A stretch of 64,000 nt of DNA from CBDCMJ01 sp965218875 (lineage in GTDB: Bacteria; Chloroflexota; Dehalococcoidia; Lucifugimonadales; UBA3495). Where the stretch lies: contig CBDCMJ010000001.1 of the NCBI GenBank assembly GCA_965218875.1, positions 18,824 to 82,823 on the forward strand, read 5' to 3'. A program made the translations under genes and the position numbers. The notes below the pieces were generated by a model that saw nothing but the letters and a program-made list of their open reading frames with translations, was not told the origin of the DNA and ran no database searches. Positions 32,001 to 38,239 of this stretch are shown here, one piece after another; the first letter of the stretch is position 1; each line of letters opens with the position of its first letter.

Positions 32001-34656
32001 CGGTGCGCAACCCACGGAGCCGCCCGCCAAGCCCAGGAATCTCTCCGCCACGGCGTCGCACGACTCGGTGACCCTCACCTGGGACGACCCCGGCGACGAC
32101 TCCATCACCGGCTACGTCATCCTGCGGCGCAACCGCGCGACCACCGACCCGGGCGAGTTCACCGAACTGGTGGCCGATACGGGCAGCGCCGCGACCACCT
32201 ACACCGACCACAGCGTGTCGGCCGAAACTCTCTACACCTACCGGATCAAGGCCATCAACGGGCACGGGGTGAGCGAGCTCTCCCGCTGGGTGCGGGCCGA
32301 CACCCCGGCGCCTCCCGTCCCCGCGCCGCCCACGGGCCTGACCGCCACGGCGTCCCACCACCAGGTGGTCCTCAGCTGGGACGACCCCCAGGACGACACC
32401 ATCACCGGCTACGTCATCCTGCGGCGCAACCGGTCGACCACCGCCCCGGGCGAGTTCACCGAATTGGTGGCTGATACGGGCAGCGCCGCGAACGCCTACA
32501 CCGACGACAGCGTGTCGGCCGACACTTCCTACACCTACAAGATCAGGGCCATCAACGGGCACGGGGTGAGCGAGCTCTCCCGCTGGGCGCGGGCCGACAC
32601 ACCGGCTCCTTCCCCGGCGAACAGCCCGGCCACGGGAGCGCCGACCATCGCAGGAACGGTCCAGGTGGGCTCGACGCTGACGGCGGACACCTCCGGCATC
32701 GTCGACCAGGACGGGTTGACCAACGTTGCCTACAGCTACCAGTGGCTGGCCGACGATGCCGACATCGCCGGAGCGACGGACTCCAGCTACACCCCGACCG
32801 ATGGCGACGAGGGCGCAATCATCAAGCTGCGGGTGAGCTTCACCGACGACGCCGGCAACGAGGAGACGCTGACCAGCGTGGCGACGGATACGGTGGAGGT
32901 CCGACCCAACAGCCCGGCCACGGGAGCGCCGACCATCGCAGGAACGGCGCAGGTGGGCGAGACCCTGACGGCGGACACGTCGGGCATCGTCGACCAGGAC
33001 GGGTTGACCAACGTTGCCTACAGCTACCAGTGGCTGGCCGACGATGCCGACATCGCCGGAGCGACGGACTCCAGCTACACCCCGACCGATGGCGACGAGG
33101 GCGCAATCATCAAGCTGCGGGTGTCCTTCACCGACGACGCGGGCAACGAGGAGACGATGACCAGCGCGGCGACGGAGCCGGTCGGCTTCGCGGTCCAGCA
33201 ACAGATCGTGAACACGCCCGCCACTGGCCAACCCACCATCTCTGGCATGGCGCAGGTGGGCGAGACGCTGACGGCGGACACGTCGGGCATCTCCGACGTC
33301 GACGGGCTGAGCAGCGCTTCCTACAGCTATCAGTGGCTGGCCGACGACGCTGCAATTACCGGCGCCACCGCGACGACCTACACCCTGACCGACAGCGAAC
33401 AAGGCAAGACCGTCAAGGTGCGGGTGTCCTTCACGGACGACGCCGGCAACGAGGAGACGCTGACCAGCGTGGCGACGGATACGGTGGAGGCCCGACCCAA
33501 CAGCCCGGCCACGGGAGCGCCGACCATCGCAGGAACGGCGCAGGTGGGCGAGACCCTGACGGCGGACACGTCGGGCATCGTCGACCAGGACGGGTTGACC
33601 AACGTTGCCTACAGCTACCAGTGGCTGGCCGACGATGCCGACATCGCCGGAGCGACGGACTCCAGCTACACCCCGACCGATGGCGACGAGGGCGCAATCA
33701 TCAAGGTGCGGGTGTCCTTCACGGACGACGCCGGCAACGAGGAGACGCTGACCAGCGTGGCGACGGATACGGTGGAGGCCCGACCCAACAGCCCGGCCAC
33801 GGGAGCGCCGACCATCGCAGGAACGGCGCAGGTGGGCGAGACCCTGACGGCGGACACGTCGGGCATCGCCGACGGTGACGGGTTGACCAACGCTGCCTAC
33901 AGCTACCAGTGGCTGGCCGACGATGCCGACATCGCCGGAGCGACGGACTCCAGCTACACCCCGACCGATGGCGACGAGGGCGCAATCATCAAGCTGCGGG
34001 TGTCCTTCACCGACGACGCCGGCAACGAGGAGACGCTGACCAGCGCGGCAACGGATACGGTGGAGGCCCGACCCAACAGCCCGGCCACCGGCCAGCCGAC
34101 CATTGTAGGAACGGAGCAGGTGGGCGAGACGCTGACGGCGGACACCTCCGGCATCGCCGACCAGGACAGGCTGAGCAGCGTTTCCTACAGCTATCAGTGG
34201 CTGGCCGACGACGCTGCAATTACCGGCGCCACCGCGACGACCTACACCCTGACCGACAGCGAACAAGGCAAGACCGTCAAGGTGCGGGTGTCCTTCACGG
34301 ACGATGCCGGCAATGATGAGAGTCTGACCAGCGCAGCCACCGGTACGGTGGAGGCGCGACCCAACAGTCCGGCCACCGGCGCGCCCGTCATTGTGGGCAC
34401 GGCCCGGGTGGGCGAGACGCTGACGGCGGACACCTCGGGCATCGCCGACGCTGACGGGTTGAGCAGCGCGGTCTACCACTACCAGTGGATCGTTAGCGAC
34501 GGCGGCGCTGACCTCGTGGTCCCGGGCGCGAAGGCGTCGACCTACACTGTGCTCGCGATCGACCGGATGCTCGTCATCAAGGTGAGGGTCCACGTCACTG
34601 ATGACCGCGGGCACGTGGAGACGCTAACCAGCGCGCCGACCGCGGTGGTCCGCTGA
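26080..34656 (+). CDS. Giant secreted repeat protein: cadherin-like, beta-propeller, PPC, FN3 and Ig-like domains
   Basis: About 2858 residues from ATG 26080. ATG 26095 and GTG 26203 are alternatives; the latter gives a classic signal peptide, core LVLTAALLLAAIAALPAL, cut after LQAQ. Domains: four cadherin-like beta sandwiches (~77-178, 425-530, 772-880, 1136-1228), three propellers made of GIWSDGTTMWVAD...YAYTL repeats (~180-420, 533-765, 883-1133), two PPC-like domains (DWFAVDLVAGSTYVIDL; DWVRVWLRSGRAYVI), three FN3 domains (~1578, ~1980, ~2080), and ten Ig-like VGETLTADTSGIAD...YSYQWLADD repeats, three before and seven after the FN3 pair. No anchor motif or catalytic residues are visible. 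It is probably a cell-surface adhesin or matrix protein. The CDS contains a C13 tract (26119-26131) and several near-identical ~290-bp repeats. Confidence 0.85.
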   Translation: MKVINMARKYLPLPPPPRLLPFGIAGWLAWGIARSALRGSRVSAPIRQVPALVLTAALLLAAIAALPALPLQAQTPAAELSGLSLSSGTLRPTFAAATTEYRAAVNYSVNRITVTATAAIGVTVEYLDATDIALDDADINATGFQVDLAVGETAFKAKVTSGTDTETYTVTVERDSAHIFGWTPSRDINALEAAGNASPQGIWSEGTTMWVADDDDDKLYAYTLATDARDATRDISLHSDNGDPQGIWSDETTIWVADDDDDKLYAYALSGGARDASKEFSLHADNGDPAGIWSDGMTIWVAESSGSPRKVFAYTLSGGANDTDKEFVSNWIPVGIWSHGTTMWVVNDVGVNVGLRVEAYTIDLNTDGTAGPNHGHRDTDKLFGLRSTRGTTPMGIWSDGKGAVWITAPDGPKVESYHMLPFSAGSTTLSTLTITDGTSDSALRPAFASTTLSYRTSVTDDVNRVTVSATPSDSTATLAYLDANGEALEDADSNTTGFQVDVGVGTTGIQVLVTTHDGFAFIHRVVVERDSGRPGGWTPTNDLYDLDPIAVNYPAGIWSDGTTMWLTNHSKSTVFAYTLATSLRDTSKEFSLHTDNDDPWGLWSDGTTIWVVDKTDKKVYAYTLDTGARDATQDIDLDSTIDEARGIWSDETTVWIADRFGTQLYAYTLSTGARDTTKEFALAANSEITGIWSDGTILWVADRLADTLYAYQLADGARDLARDIELVLPSPEGVWGRGSTIWVADAGFAFYGLSTALHRVTSYRLPPSSPNDITLSSLSLSPSPLVPSFTANLRPAFSFARVAYRVAVPNRAGRVTVNAAASNSATTVAYQDANGDVLEDADSNASGFQVDVAMGETSISIRLASGGTALTYTVVVERDSAALYGWTPTSDLNDLLQDNPALAGDRIRGVWADETTIYVIGHFEPMVFAYTRADGSRDESKDITTNQGSLAGGLDDGGKAGIWSDGMTMWVLNYVYGEDMNGVDDPNGSGKLFAYTLSDGARDTTKEIPLNLTSYDGARGIWSNGTTIWVSDWIDAKLFAYTLATGARVPASDITLHHLNDSAQGIWSDGTTIWVAQWNSHRVYAYTLATGAYDPDRGFDLAPGNRYPRDMWSDRATLFVPDHFQKVFSYNMPPSSNARLRELELTGIVLDPMFDGGIFSYGTTSVATSQTEVTAVPSDPDATYVVKLNGVEDDDGTVDFEGCGDVVSVEVTAADGMTTQTYTVTIPAHATDVPDLSADAQTLGEVDIGGKACSQIDHTHDVDWFAVDLVAGSTYVIDLEGKATNAGTLFDPILSGVYVTPKGGTEQIIGSPRGIRDDNDGEGNNSRLMFYVVESGRYYIAVRGFSLHTGTYVLSVNQRTLDDLRPIVYPNDPSYDRPNVPAVGEPQDQSGHPLILLRAAPAPDPGPLGSDMPEDTTTTATVIVNGVNNDDPGDDGRYHGQIDHHYDRDWVRVWLRSGRAYVIHMLGAGNAWSEDENSWRLTLEGPQIGGVFLVDRVAGDPYPYGLPGTDGEPTNDEWGAGPQSAAYFTATETGWHYIQAQGQSVVQTGTYAVHVFNLANPWGGPSPAPTSAQSTGETPGRPKGLTGTVAHDAVALTWDDPEDASITGYQILRLDRDVHGVGNFQVHVEDTGSATAAYVDREVEPETRYIYRIKARNAVGLSARSKYFNANTPPAPDAEPNTPATGAPSITGTAVVGGTLTADVSGIEDADGLSGAVYSYQWMISLETASADIPGATGATYSPVASDEGLAISVRVSFTDDAGNAESLTSAETEPVGYAVQAQVANTPATGAPTIGGNPRVGEALRASTSGIADQDGLSNAVYQYQWLADDTEIAGATAAAYTLVDDDAGKAIKVQVSFTDDAGNEESLTSAATVAVEARPNTPATGAPTISGIAQVGETLTANTSGVADADGLSNVQYEYQWLADDSDISGATNATYTLTDSEESKAITVQVSFTDDADNEETLTSAATDAVAGAQPTEPPAKPRNLSATASHDSVTLTWDDPGDDSITGYVILRRNRATTDPGEFTELVADTGSAATTYTDHSVSAETLYTYRIKAINGHGVSELSRWVRADTPAPPVPAPPTGLTATASHHQVVLSWDDPQDDTITGYVILRRNRSTTAPGEFTELVADTGSAANAYTDDSVSADTSYTYKIRAINGHGVSELSRWARADTPAPSPANSPATGAPTIAGTVQVGSTLTADTSGIVDQDGLTNVAYSYQWLADDADIAGATDSSYTPTDGDEGAIIKLRVSFTDDAGNEETLTSVATDTVEVRPNSPATGAPTIAGTAQVGETLTADTSGIVDQDGLTNVAYSYQWLADDADIAGATDSSYTPTDGDEGAIIKLRVSFTDDAGNEETMTSAATEPVGFAVQQQIVNTPATGQPTISGMAQVGETLTADTSGISDVDGLSSASYSYQWLADDAAITGATATTYTLTDSEQGKTVKVRVSFTDDAGNEETLTSVATDTVEARPNSPATGAPTIAGTAQVGETLTADTSGIVDQDGLTNVAYSYQWLADDADIAGATDSSYTPTDGDEGAIIKVRVSFTDDAGNEETLTSVATDTVEARPNSPATGAPTIAGTAQVGETLTADTSGIADGDGLTNAAYSYQWLADDADIAGATDSSYTPTDGDEGAIIKLRVSFTDDAGNEETLTSAATDTVEARPNSPATGQPTIVGTEQVGETLTADTSGIADQDRLSSVSYSYQWLADDAAITGATATTYTLTDSEQGKTVKVRVSFTDDAGNDESLTSAATGTVEARPNSPATGAPVIVGTARVGETLTADTSGIADADGLSSAVYHYQWIVSDGGADLVVPGAKASTYTVLAIDRMLVIKVRVHVTDDRGHVETLTSAPTAVVR
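26119..26131 (+). repeat. C13 homopolymer inside the start region of the giant surface gene
   Basis: Thirteen consecutive C bases encode the PPPP stretch of LPLPPPPRLL. If translation starts at 26080 or 26095, a length change of one or two bases would shift the frame before the signal peptide. If it starts at GTG 26203 the tract is in the leader. Confidence 0.85.
32636..34080 (+). repeat. Near-identical ~290-bp Ig-like repeats inside the giant gene
   Basis: Blocks starting near 32636, 32917, 33507 and 33795 share long identical DNA stretches, including the coding sequence for DQDGLTNVAYSYQWLADD and the following ADIAGATDSSYTPTDGDEG. They are separated by more diverged units near 33220 and 34085. 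Identity at third codon positions points to recent duplication or gene conversion. Confidence 0.85.
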
Positions 34657-34669
34657 GCGCAGCCGACAG

Positions 34670-34698
34670 GGAGGCCGCTGTCCTAGGCAGCGGCCTCC
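34670..34698 (+). terminator. Hairpin after the giant surface gene
   Basis: GGAGGCCGCTG (34670-34680) and CAGCGGCCTCC (34688-34698) form a perfect 11-bp stem with a 7-nt loop, 14 nt after the stop codon. There is no strong T-run. Confidence 0.65.
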
Positions 34699-34778
34699 GC
34701 CCGCGGCGACGCTGAGGGGGCCTTCCCAACACGCCGGCGACCCAGCCGCCGGTTCAGTCGCGCGAGAGGAGATGACGC

Positions 34779-35576
34779 ATGACGAAAGCGGGCCAAGCGA
34801 CGCCCGCCCGGCCCGTCCTGGCCGACAATGCCGACATCTCAGGGGCCACCGCAACGGCCTACACCCTGGCGGACGCCGACGAGGGCGCTGCAGTCAAGGT
34901 GCCGTTGTCCTTCACCGACGACGCCGGCAACGAGGAGGAGTTGACCAGCGCGGCCACCATCGCAGTGGAGGCCCGGCCCAACAGCCCGGCCACCGGTCAG
35001 CCCACCATCTCCGGCACGGCCCGGGTTGGCGAGACGCTGACGGCGGATGCCTCCGGCATCGCCGACGATGACGGGTTGAACCAAGCGTCCTACAGCTACC
35101 AGTGGCTGGCCGACGATGCCGACATCGCCGGGGCCACCGCCACGGCCTACACGCTGGTGGACGCCGACGAGGGCGCTACCATCAAGGTACGGGTATCCTT
35201 CACCGACGACGCGGACCACGAGGAGTCGCTGACCAGCGCGGCCACCGTGTCGGTGGCGGCGGCGGAATCCGCCGAACCGCCCGCGCCGCCCACGGGCCTG
35301 ACCGCTGCGGCGTCCCACGACCAAGTGGTCCTCAGCTGGTACGACCCCCAGGACGACGGCATCACCGGCTACGTGATCCTGCGGCGCAACCGGGCGACCA
35401 CCGACCCGGGCGAGTTCACAGAACTGGTGGCGGACACGGGCAGCGCCGCCACCACCTACACCGACCACGGCGTGGCGGCCGACGCTTCCTACACCTACCG
35501 GATCAAGGCCATCAACGAGCATGGGACGAGCGAGCGGTCCCGCTGGGTGCACATCGACACTCCGGCGGCCCCGTAG
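34779..35576 (+). pseudogene. Partial duplicate of the giant protein's Ig-like and FN3 repeats
   Basis: A 265-residue frame with no signal peptide. It starts within an Ig-like repeat (LADNADISGATATAYTLADA), continues with one whole repeat (GETLTADASGIADDDGLNQA) and ends with one FN3 domain (PPTGLTAAASHDQVVLSW). It closely matches the upstream gene in protein and DNA. It may be a remnant of a longer C-terminus, or a silent donor cassette for gene conversion. Export on its own is unlikely. An ATG at 34779 exists, but the ribosome site is modest (GAGGAG about 9 nt upstream). Confidence 0.7.
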
Positions 35577-35921
35577 CCGGTGGCCACGACTGCGCCGCCG
35601 AGGGAGCCATCTGCACCAGAGACGGCAGGATTCTGTCCAACCGGCTGGAGGAGTTCACCGCCGCTGGGCCGGGTTAATAGACCTGCCATCGCCCGTAGCT
35701 CAGCTCCCAGGGTCCCAGGGCAACGGAAGAGCCCGCCCGCATGGCAGAGGGGCTCGGGTGAAACGAAAAGGGGTCCGCATACTCAGACTGGCAGGGCCGC
35801 CGTCCAATTCCCGCTATGAAGGTCCGACGTTGTAGCGGTCGAGGGATCCGCGCCGATGCCGAATCACCCGTGCTCCCGGCGGCAGAAAGAGCGGAACCTG
35901 ACAGGAGAGGAAGCAGGCGAA
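35577..35921. other. Non-coding gap with tRNA-like and hairpin-forming sequence
   Basis: No gene is supported. GCCCGTAGCTCAG at 35691 and GAGCCCGCCCGCATGGCAGA further on resemble the 5' and anticodon parts of a tRNA, but no acceptor stem closes. CTGCCAT near 35684 can pair with ATGGCAG near 35741. The gap could hold a structured leader for the Xre gene or a decayed tRNA. Confidence 0.35.
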
Positions 35922-36176
35922 ATGAGACGGAAGCGTCCCTCGCGGTCCAGAGTGAAGCTCAACCCCGTCGCCGTGTGGGAACTGCTGGACCAACTGGGCA
36001 TAACCCAAAAGGAGTTGGCCCGGCGCAGCGGGATTTCCGCGGGATACCTCTCCCAACTGATTCGCGGGGAGCGCAGTCCCTCGGTGCGCACCCAGCGACG
36101 CTTGCAGCAGGCCCTGGGCGTGAGCGACTGGGACCGGCTGTTCTTCATGGAACCCATTGAACCCGCCGGTGAGTAA
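35922..36176 (+). CDS. Small Xre/Cro-type HTH protein
   Basis: An 84-residue protein from ATG 35922, with AGGAGAGGAAG upstream. A basic N-terminus (MRRKRPSRSRVKL) is followed by an HTH: VAVWELLDQLGITQKELARR, SGISAGYLSQLIRGERSP, then RRLQQALGVSDWDRLFF. It resembles the small HTH protein at 62833-63078 in size and in the C-terminal DW/DF-LF-F pattern. Likely a transcriptional regulator of the right element. Confidence 0.8.
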   Translation: MRRKRPSRSRVKLNPVAVWELLDQLGITQKELARRSGISAGYLSQLIRGERSPSVRTQRRLQQALGVSDWDRLFFMEPIEPAGE

Positions 36177-36311
36177 CGGCCGGTCCACCGGGACGCGGCG
36201 GCCCTGCCGGCCAACTCTTGCGGTGCACCCGCGCCGGTCAATCCCCTCCGCAAGGCCCGGATACGGGCCTTGACCTGCTGAAATGTGAAAAGGCCGCAAA
36301 CATGGAACGGA

Positions 36312-36346
36312 GAGAGGGGACACCGCATCGTGCGGCGTCCCCTCTC
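36312..36346. terminator. Long hairpin between convergent regulator genes
   Basis: Sixteen-base arms (36312-36327 and 36331-36346) pair with one mismatch around a TCG loop. It lies in the 406-bp gap between the plus-strand Xre gene and the minus-strand four-HTH gene, so it probably terminates both. I see nothing else in the gap. Confidence 0.65.
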
Positions 36347-36582
36347 GAATTGTCGCACCGGTCCACCAGCCCTCGCCCACCAACTCCGCCTCCCGTTCCT
36401 GTTCCGAGTTTAGCGCCCACTCGACGATGGACCGGTACGGAGAATTGGGCCTGGCGTTCCGTGTGGAGCCGCGCCGGTTCCCCGGCCAGAACTATCCAGA
36501 CCGTCGGCGCGGTGTCTCATATCCGGTAGAGAGAAAGGCTGTAGGCGTTTCACCCTTGCCCGCTGTCCCTTCCTGGCCTCGC

Positions 36583-37836
36583 TCAGACGCCGGTCCGGTC
36601 CTCCCTGGGACCGTTGCCGTCCGGCTCCGGCTTGGTCAGCATGGCGCCGTAGCCCCGCTCGTCCACCAGGTGGGTCACGGACACCCGGCCCCGGCTGTCG
36701 TACCCCGCGCGGTAGGCGTACTCAACCTCGGCGCCCCAGGGCACCCGGCCGCCGATGCGCACGGTGCCGCCGCCAGGGTTGTTACCACCGGCCCCCGGCC
36801 CACCGGCGCCGCGCACCACCACGCCGTTGCGCCCGCCCTTCTTCCAGGCCATCACCTTGACCTCGGCGGGCACCACCAGCTCCGCCGCCGAGGGCCGGAA
36901 CAACACCCCGTGCAGCTTCCTCAGAACCTCCCCCGACGGGTTTCGCTGGCCGTTCATGATCTGGGAGAGATGACCGGAGCTGATGCCGGCCAGCCGGGCC
37001 GTCTCGTTCTGGCTCAGCTCGTGAGCATCCATCCGGTCCCACAGGGCGCGCGGATCGACGGTGGGAGGCTGGGCGGGTTCAATCCTGGCGGGCGCGTCCA
37101 GCGCCTCCTCCACCCGCGCCTGGACCGCCGGGCTCATGCTCCTTTCGCCCCGGGACACCTGGGTCATGTAGCCGCGAGACACCCCCACGTGTTCCGCCAG
37201 ACCCTTGAGGCTCATGCCCTGCTCGCGGGCCCGCTCCCGGATGTAGCTGCTCTGACCCCTCCCTTTCACCCTGCCGTCCTGCCGGTTGGCGCACTGGGCA
37301 GGCCCGACTTTCACCGGACCGCCCAGCACCGATTCGACCCGCGTCTGGACGGCCGGGCTCATGTTCTTCCGGCCCCGCGCCACCTCCGACATGTAGCCGA
37401 CCGACACCCCCACCCGCTGGGCCAGTTCCTTCTGGCTCAGGCCCAACTCCCGGGCCCGCTCCCGGATGCAGGTGCTCTCTCCCTGGATCAGGCCGCCCCG
37501 GCGGTAGACGATCCCCTGGCCGGGCACCTCGCCCAGGACCGCCGTGGCCCTCTCCCGCAGCAGGGGAGTCCAGGGCCGGCGCCCGCTGGCCACCGAGGAC
37601 AGGTAGCCGTAGTTCACGCCCATCTTCACCGCCAGTTCCTTCAGGTTGAGGCCGTGCCGCCGGGCGGCAGCCCGAAGCTCGCTCTCGGGCTTGCCCCTGG
37701 TCCGTCCCTGTCCCGCCGCCCCGGCCTGCGTTCCCTGGATGTTCCCCGCACCGGCTGCGGCGTTCTCGTTGCCGTCGAACCTGGTTATGGAATGGGTGAT
37801 TACCTCGGTGGTGTGGATGTTGGTAGTCGTCTTCAT
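36583..37836 (-). CDS. Regulator with four tandem Xre-type HTH domains
   Basis: 417 residues from ATG 37834-37836, preceded by TTGGAGGAAACGAC. After a Thr/Asn-rich leader come four Xre-like units: LRAAARRHGLNLKELAVKMG, IRERARELGLSQKELAQRVG, IRERAREQGMSLKGLAEHVG and DAHELSQNETARLAGISSGH. Units 1-3 end in similar GYLSSVASGRR/GYMSEVARGRK/GYMTQVSRGER recognition helices and PAVQ(T/A)RVE segments, so they are duplications. The fourth is more distant. Linkers contain MSPAVQ-type and Pro-rich segments. The C-terminal ~100 residues include a Gly-rich loop and a beta-looking tail. Four Xre domains in one chain is unusual; such a protein could bind arrayed operators. A GGGGCC-type hairpin lies upstream. 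Confidence 0.85.
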   Translation of the reverse strand: MKTTTNIHTTEVITHSITRFDGNENAAAGAGNIQGTQAGAAGQGRTRGKPESELRAAARRHGLNLKELAVKMGVNYGYLSSVASGRRPWTPLLRERATAVLGEVPGQGIVYRRGGLIQGESTCIRERARELGLSQKELAQRVGVSVGYMSEVARGRKNMSPAVQTRVESVLGGPVKVGPAQCANRQDGRVKGRGQSSYIRERAREQGMSLKGLAEHVGVSRGYMTQVSRGERSMSPAVQARVEEALDAPARIEPAQPPTVDPRALWDRMDAHELSQNETARLAGISSGHLSQIMNGQRNPSGEVLRKLHGVLFRPSAAELVVPAEVKVMAWKKGGRNGVVVRGAGGPGAGGNNPGGGTVRIGGRVPWGAEVEYAYRAGYDSRGRVSVTHLVDERGYGAMLTKPEPDGNGPREDRTGV

Positions 37837-37861
37837 GTCGTTTCCTCCAAAACGCAGAAAG

Positions 37862-37890
37862 CGGGGCCGGCCCAAAGGGACCGACCCCGC
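37862..37890 (-). promoter_or_regulatory. Intergenic GGGGCC hairpin, right-arm copy
   Basis: Read on the minus strand, GCGGGG..CGG.CCC pairs with GGG.CGG.CCCCGC around TTT and is followed by TTTCTGC, 26 nt before the four-HTH start. It matches the hairpin family of the left maintenance operon in sequence and position. Confidence 0.62.
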
Positions 37891-38059
37891 TCGTCTGTAA
37901 GCACTAGATTTTCAGTTGCCGGTGGCGGCTCAACCGACCGCCTTGATTTCCGCCGCGCCACCCCAGGGGGCGACGGGCTTGTGATTCCTGCTACTTATTC
38001 AGTTGTTGTTCCAACCTCCTGTAAGGGGATGGGAATTCAGGGTTCATCGTGTTGGTGGA

Positions 38060-38239
38060 TTACCTCCTTTCGGTTATGGATTGGCTGCTGGTTCGTGCCT
38101 TTCCCGTTGCTGGTGGCAGCGGCCCACCGATGAGCAGTACCGCCGCCACGGCGATAAACAGGCGCCTGTGCCCGCCGATGAAACCGCCGACAGCGACCGC
38201 TGTAGTCTTGAGTTGGTTGAGCCGTTCCGTGATGCGCAT
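38060..38239 (-). CDS. Small single-span membrane protein, right-arm homologue
   Basis: A 59-residue protein from ATG 38237-38239 (GGAGACCTGCGT upstream). The MRITERLNQLKTTAVAVGGF start and the LFIAVAAVLLIGGPLPPATG span match the left-arm protein at 11888-12193, but the C-terminus is shorter and ends TSSQSITERR. Its position next to the repeat-rich block is also the same. The family is unknown. The gap 37891-38059 holds no gene. Confidence 0.6.
   Translation of the reverse strand: MRITERLNQLKTTAVAVGGFIGGHRRLFIAVAAVLLIGGPLPPATGKARTSSQSITERR

Noticed and set aside
29431..34614. Very long open frames on the strand opposite the giant surface gene
   Set aside because: They are mirror frames of a repetitive GC-rich gene; their translations show no domains, and the plus-strand frame is clearly the coding one.
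35691..35820. tRNA-like sequence (GCCCGTAGCTCAG and a GCATGGCAG anticodon-like part)
   Set aside because: No acceptor stem closes and no normal T-arm follows at the right distance; at best a decayed tRNA or chance resemblance.
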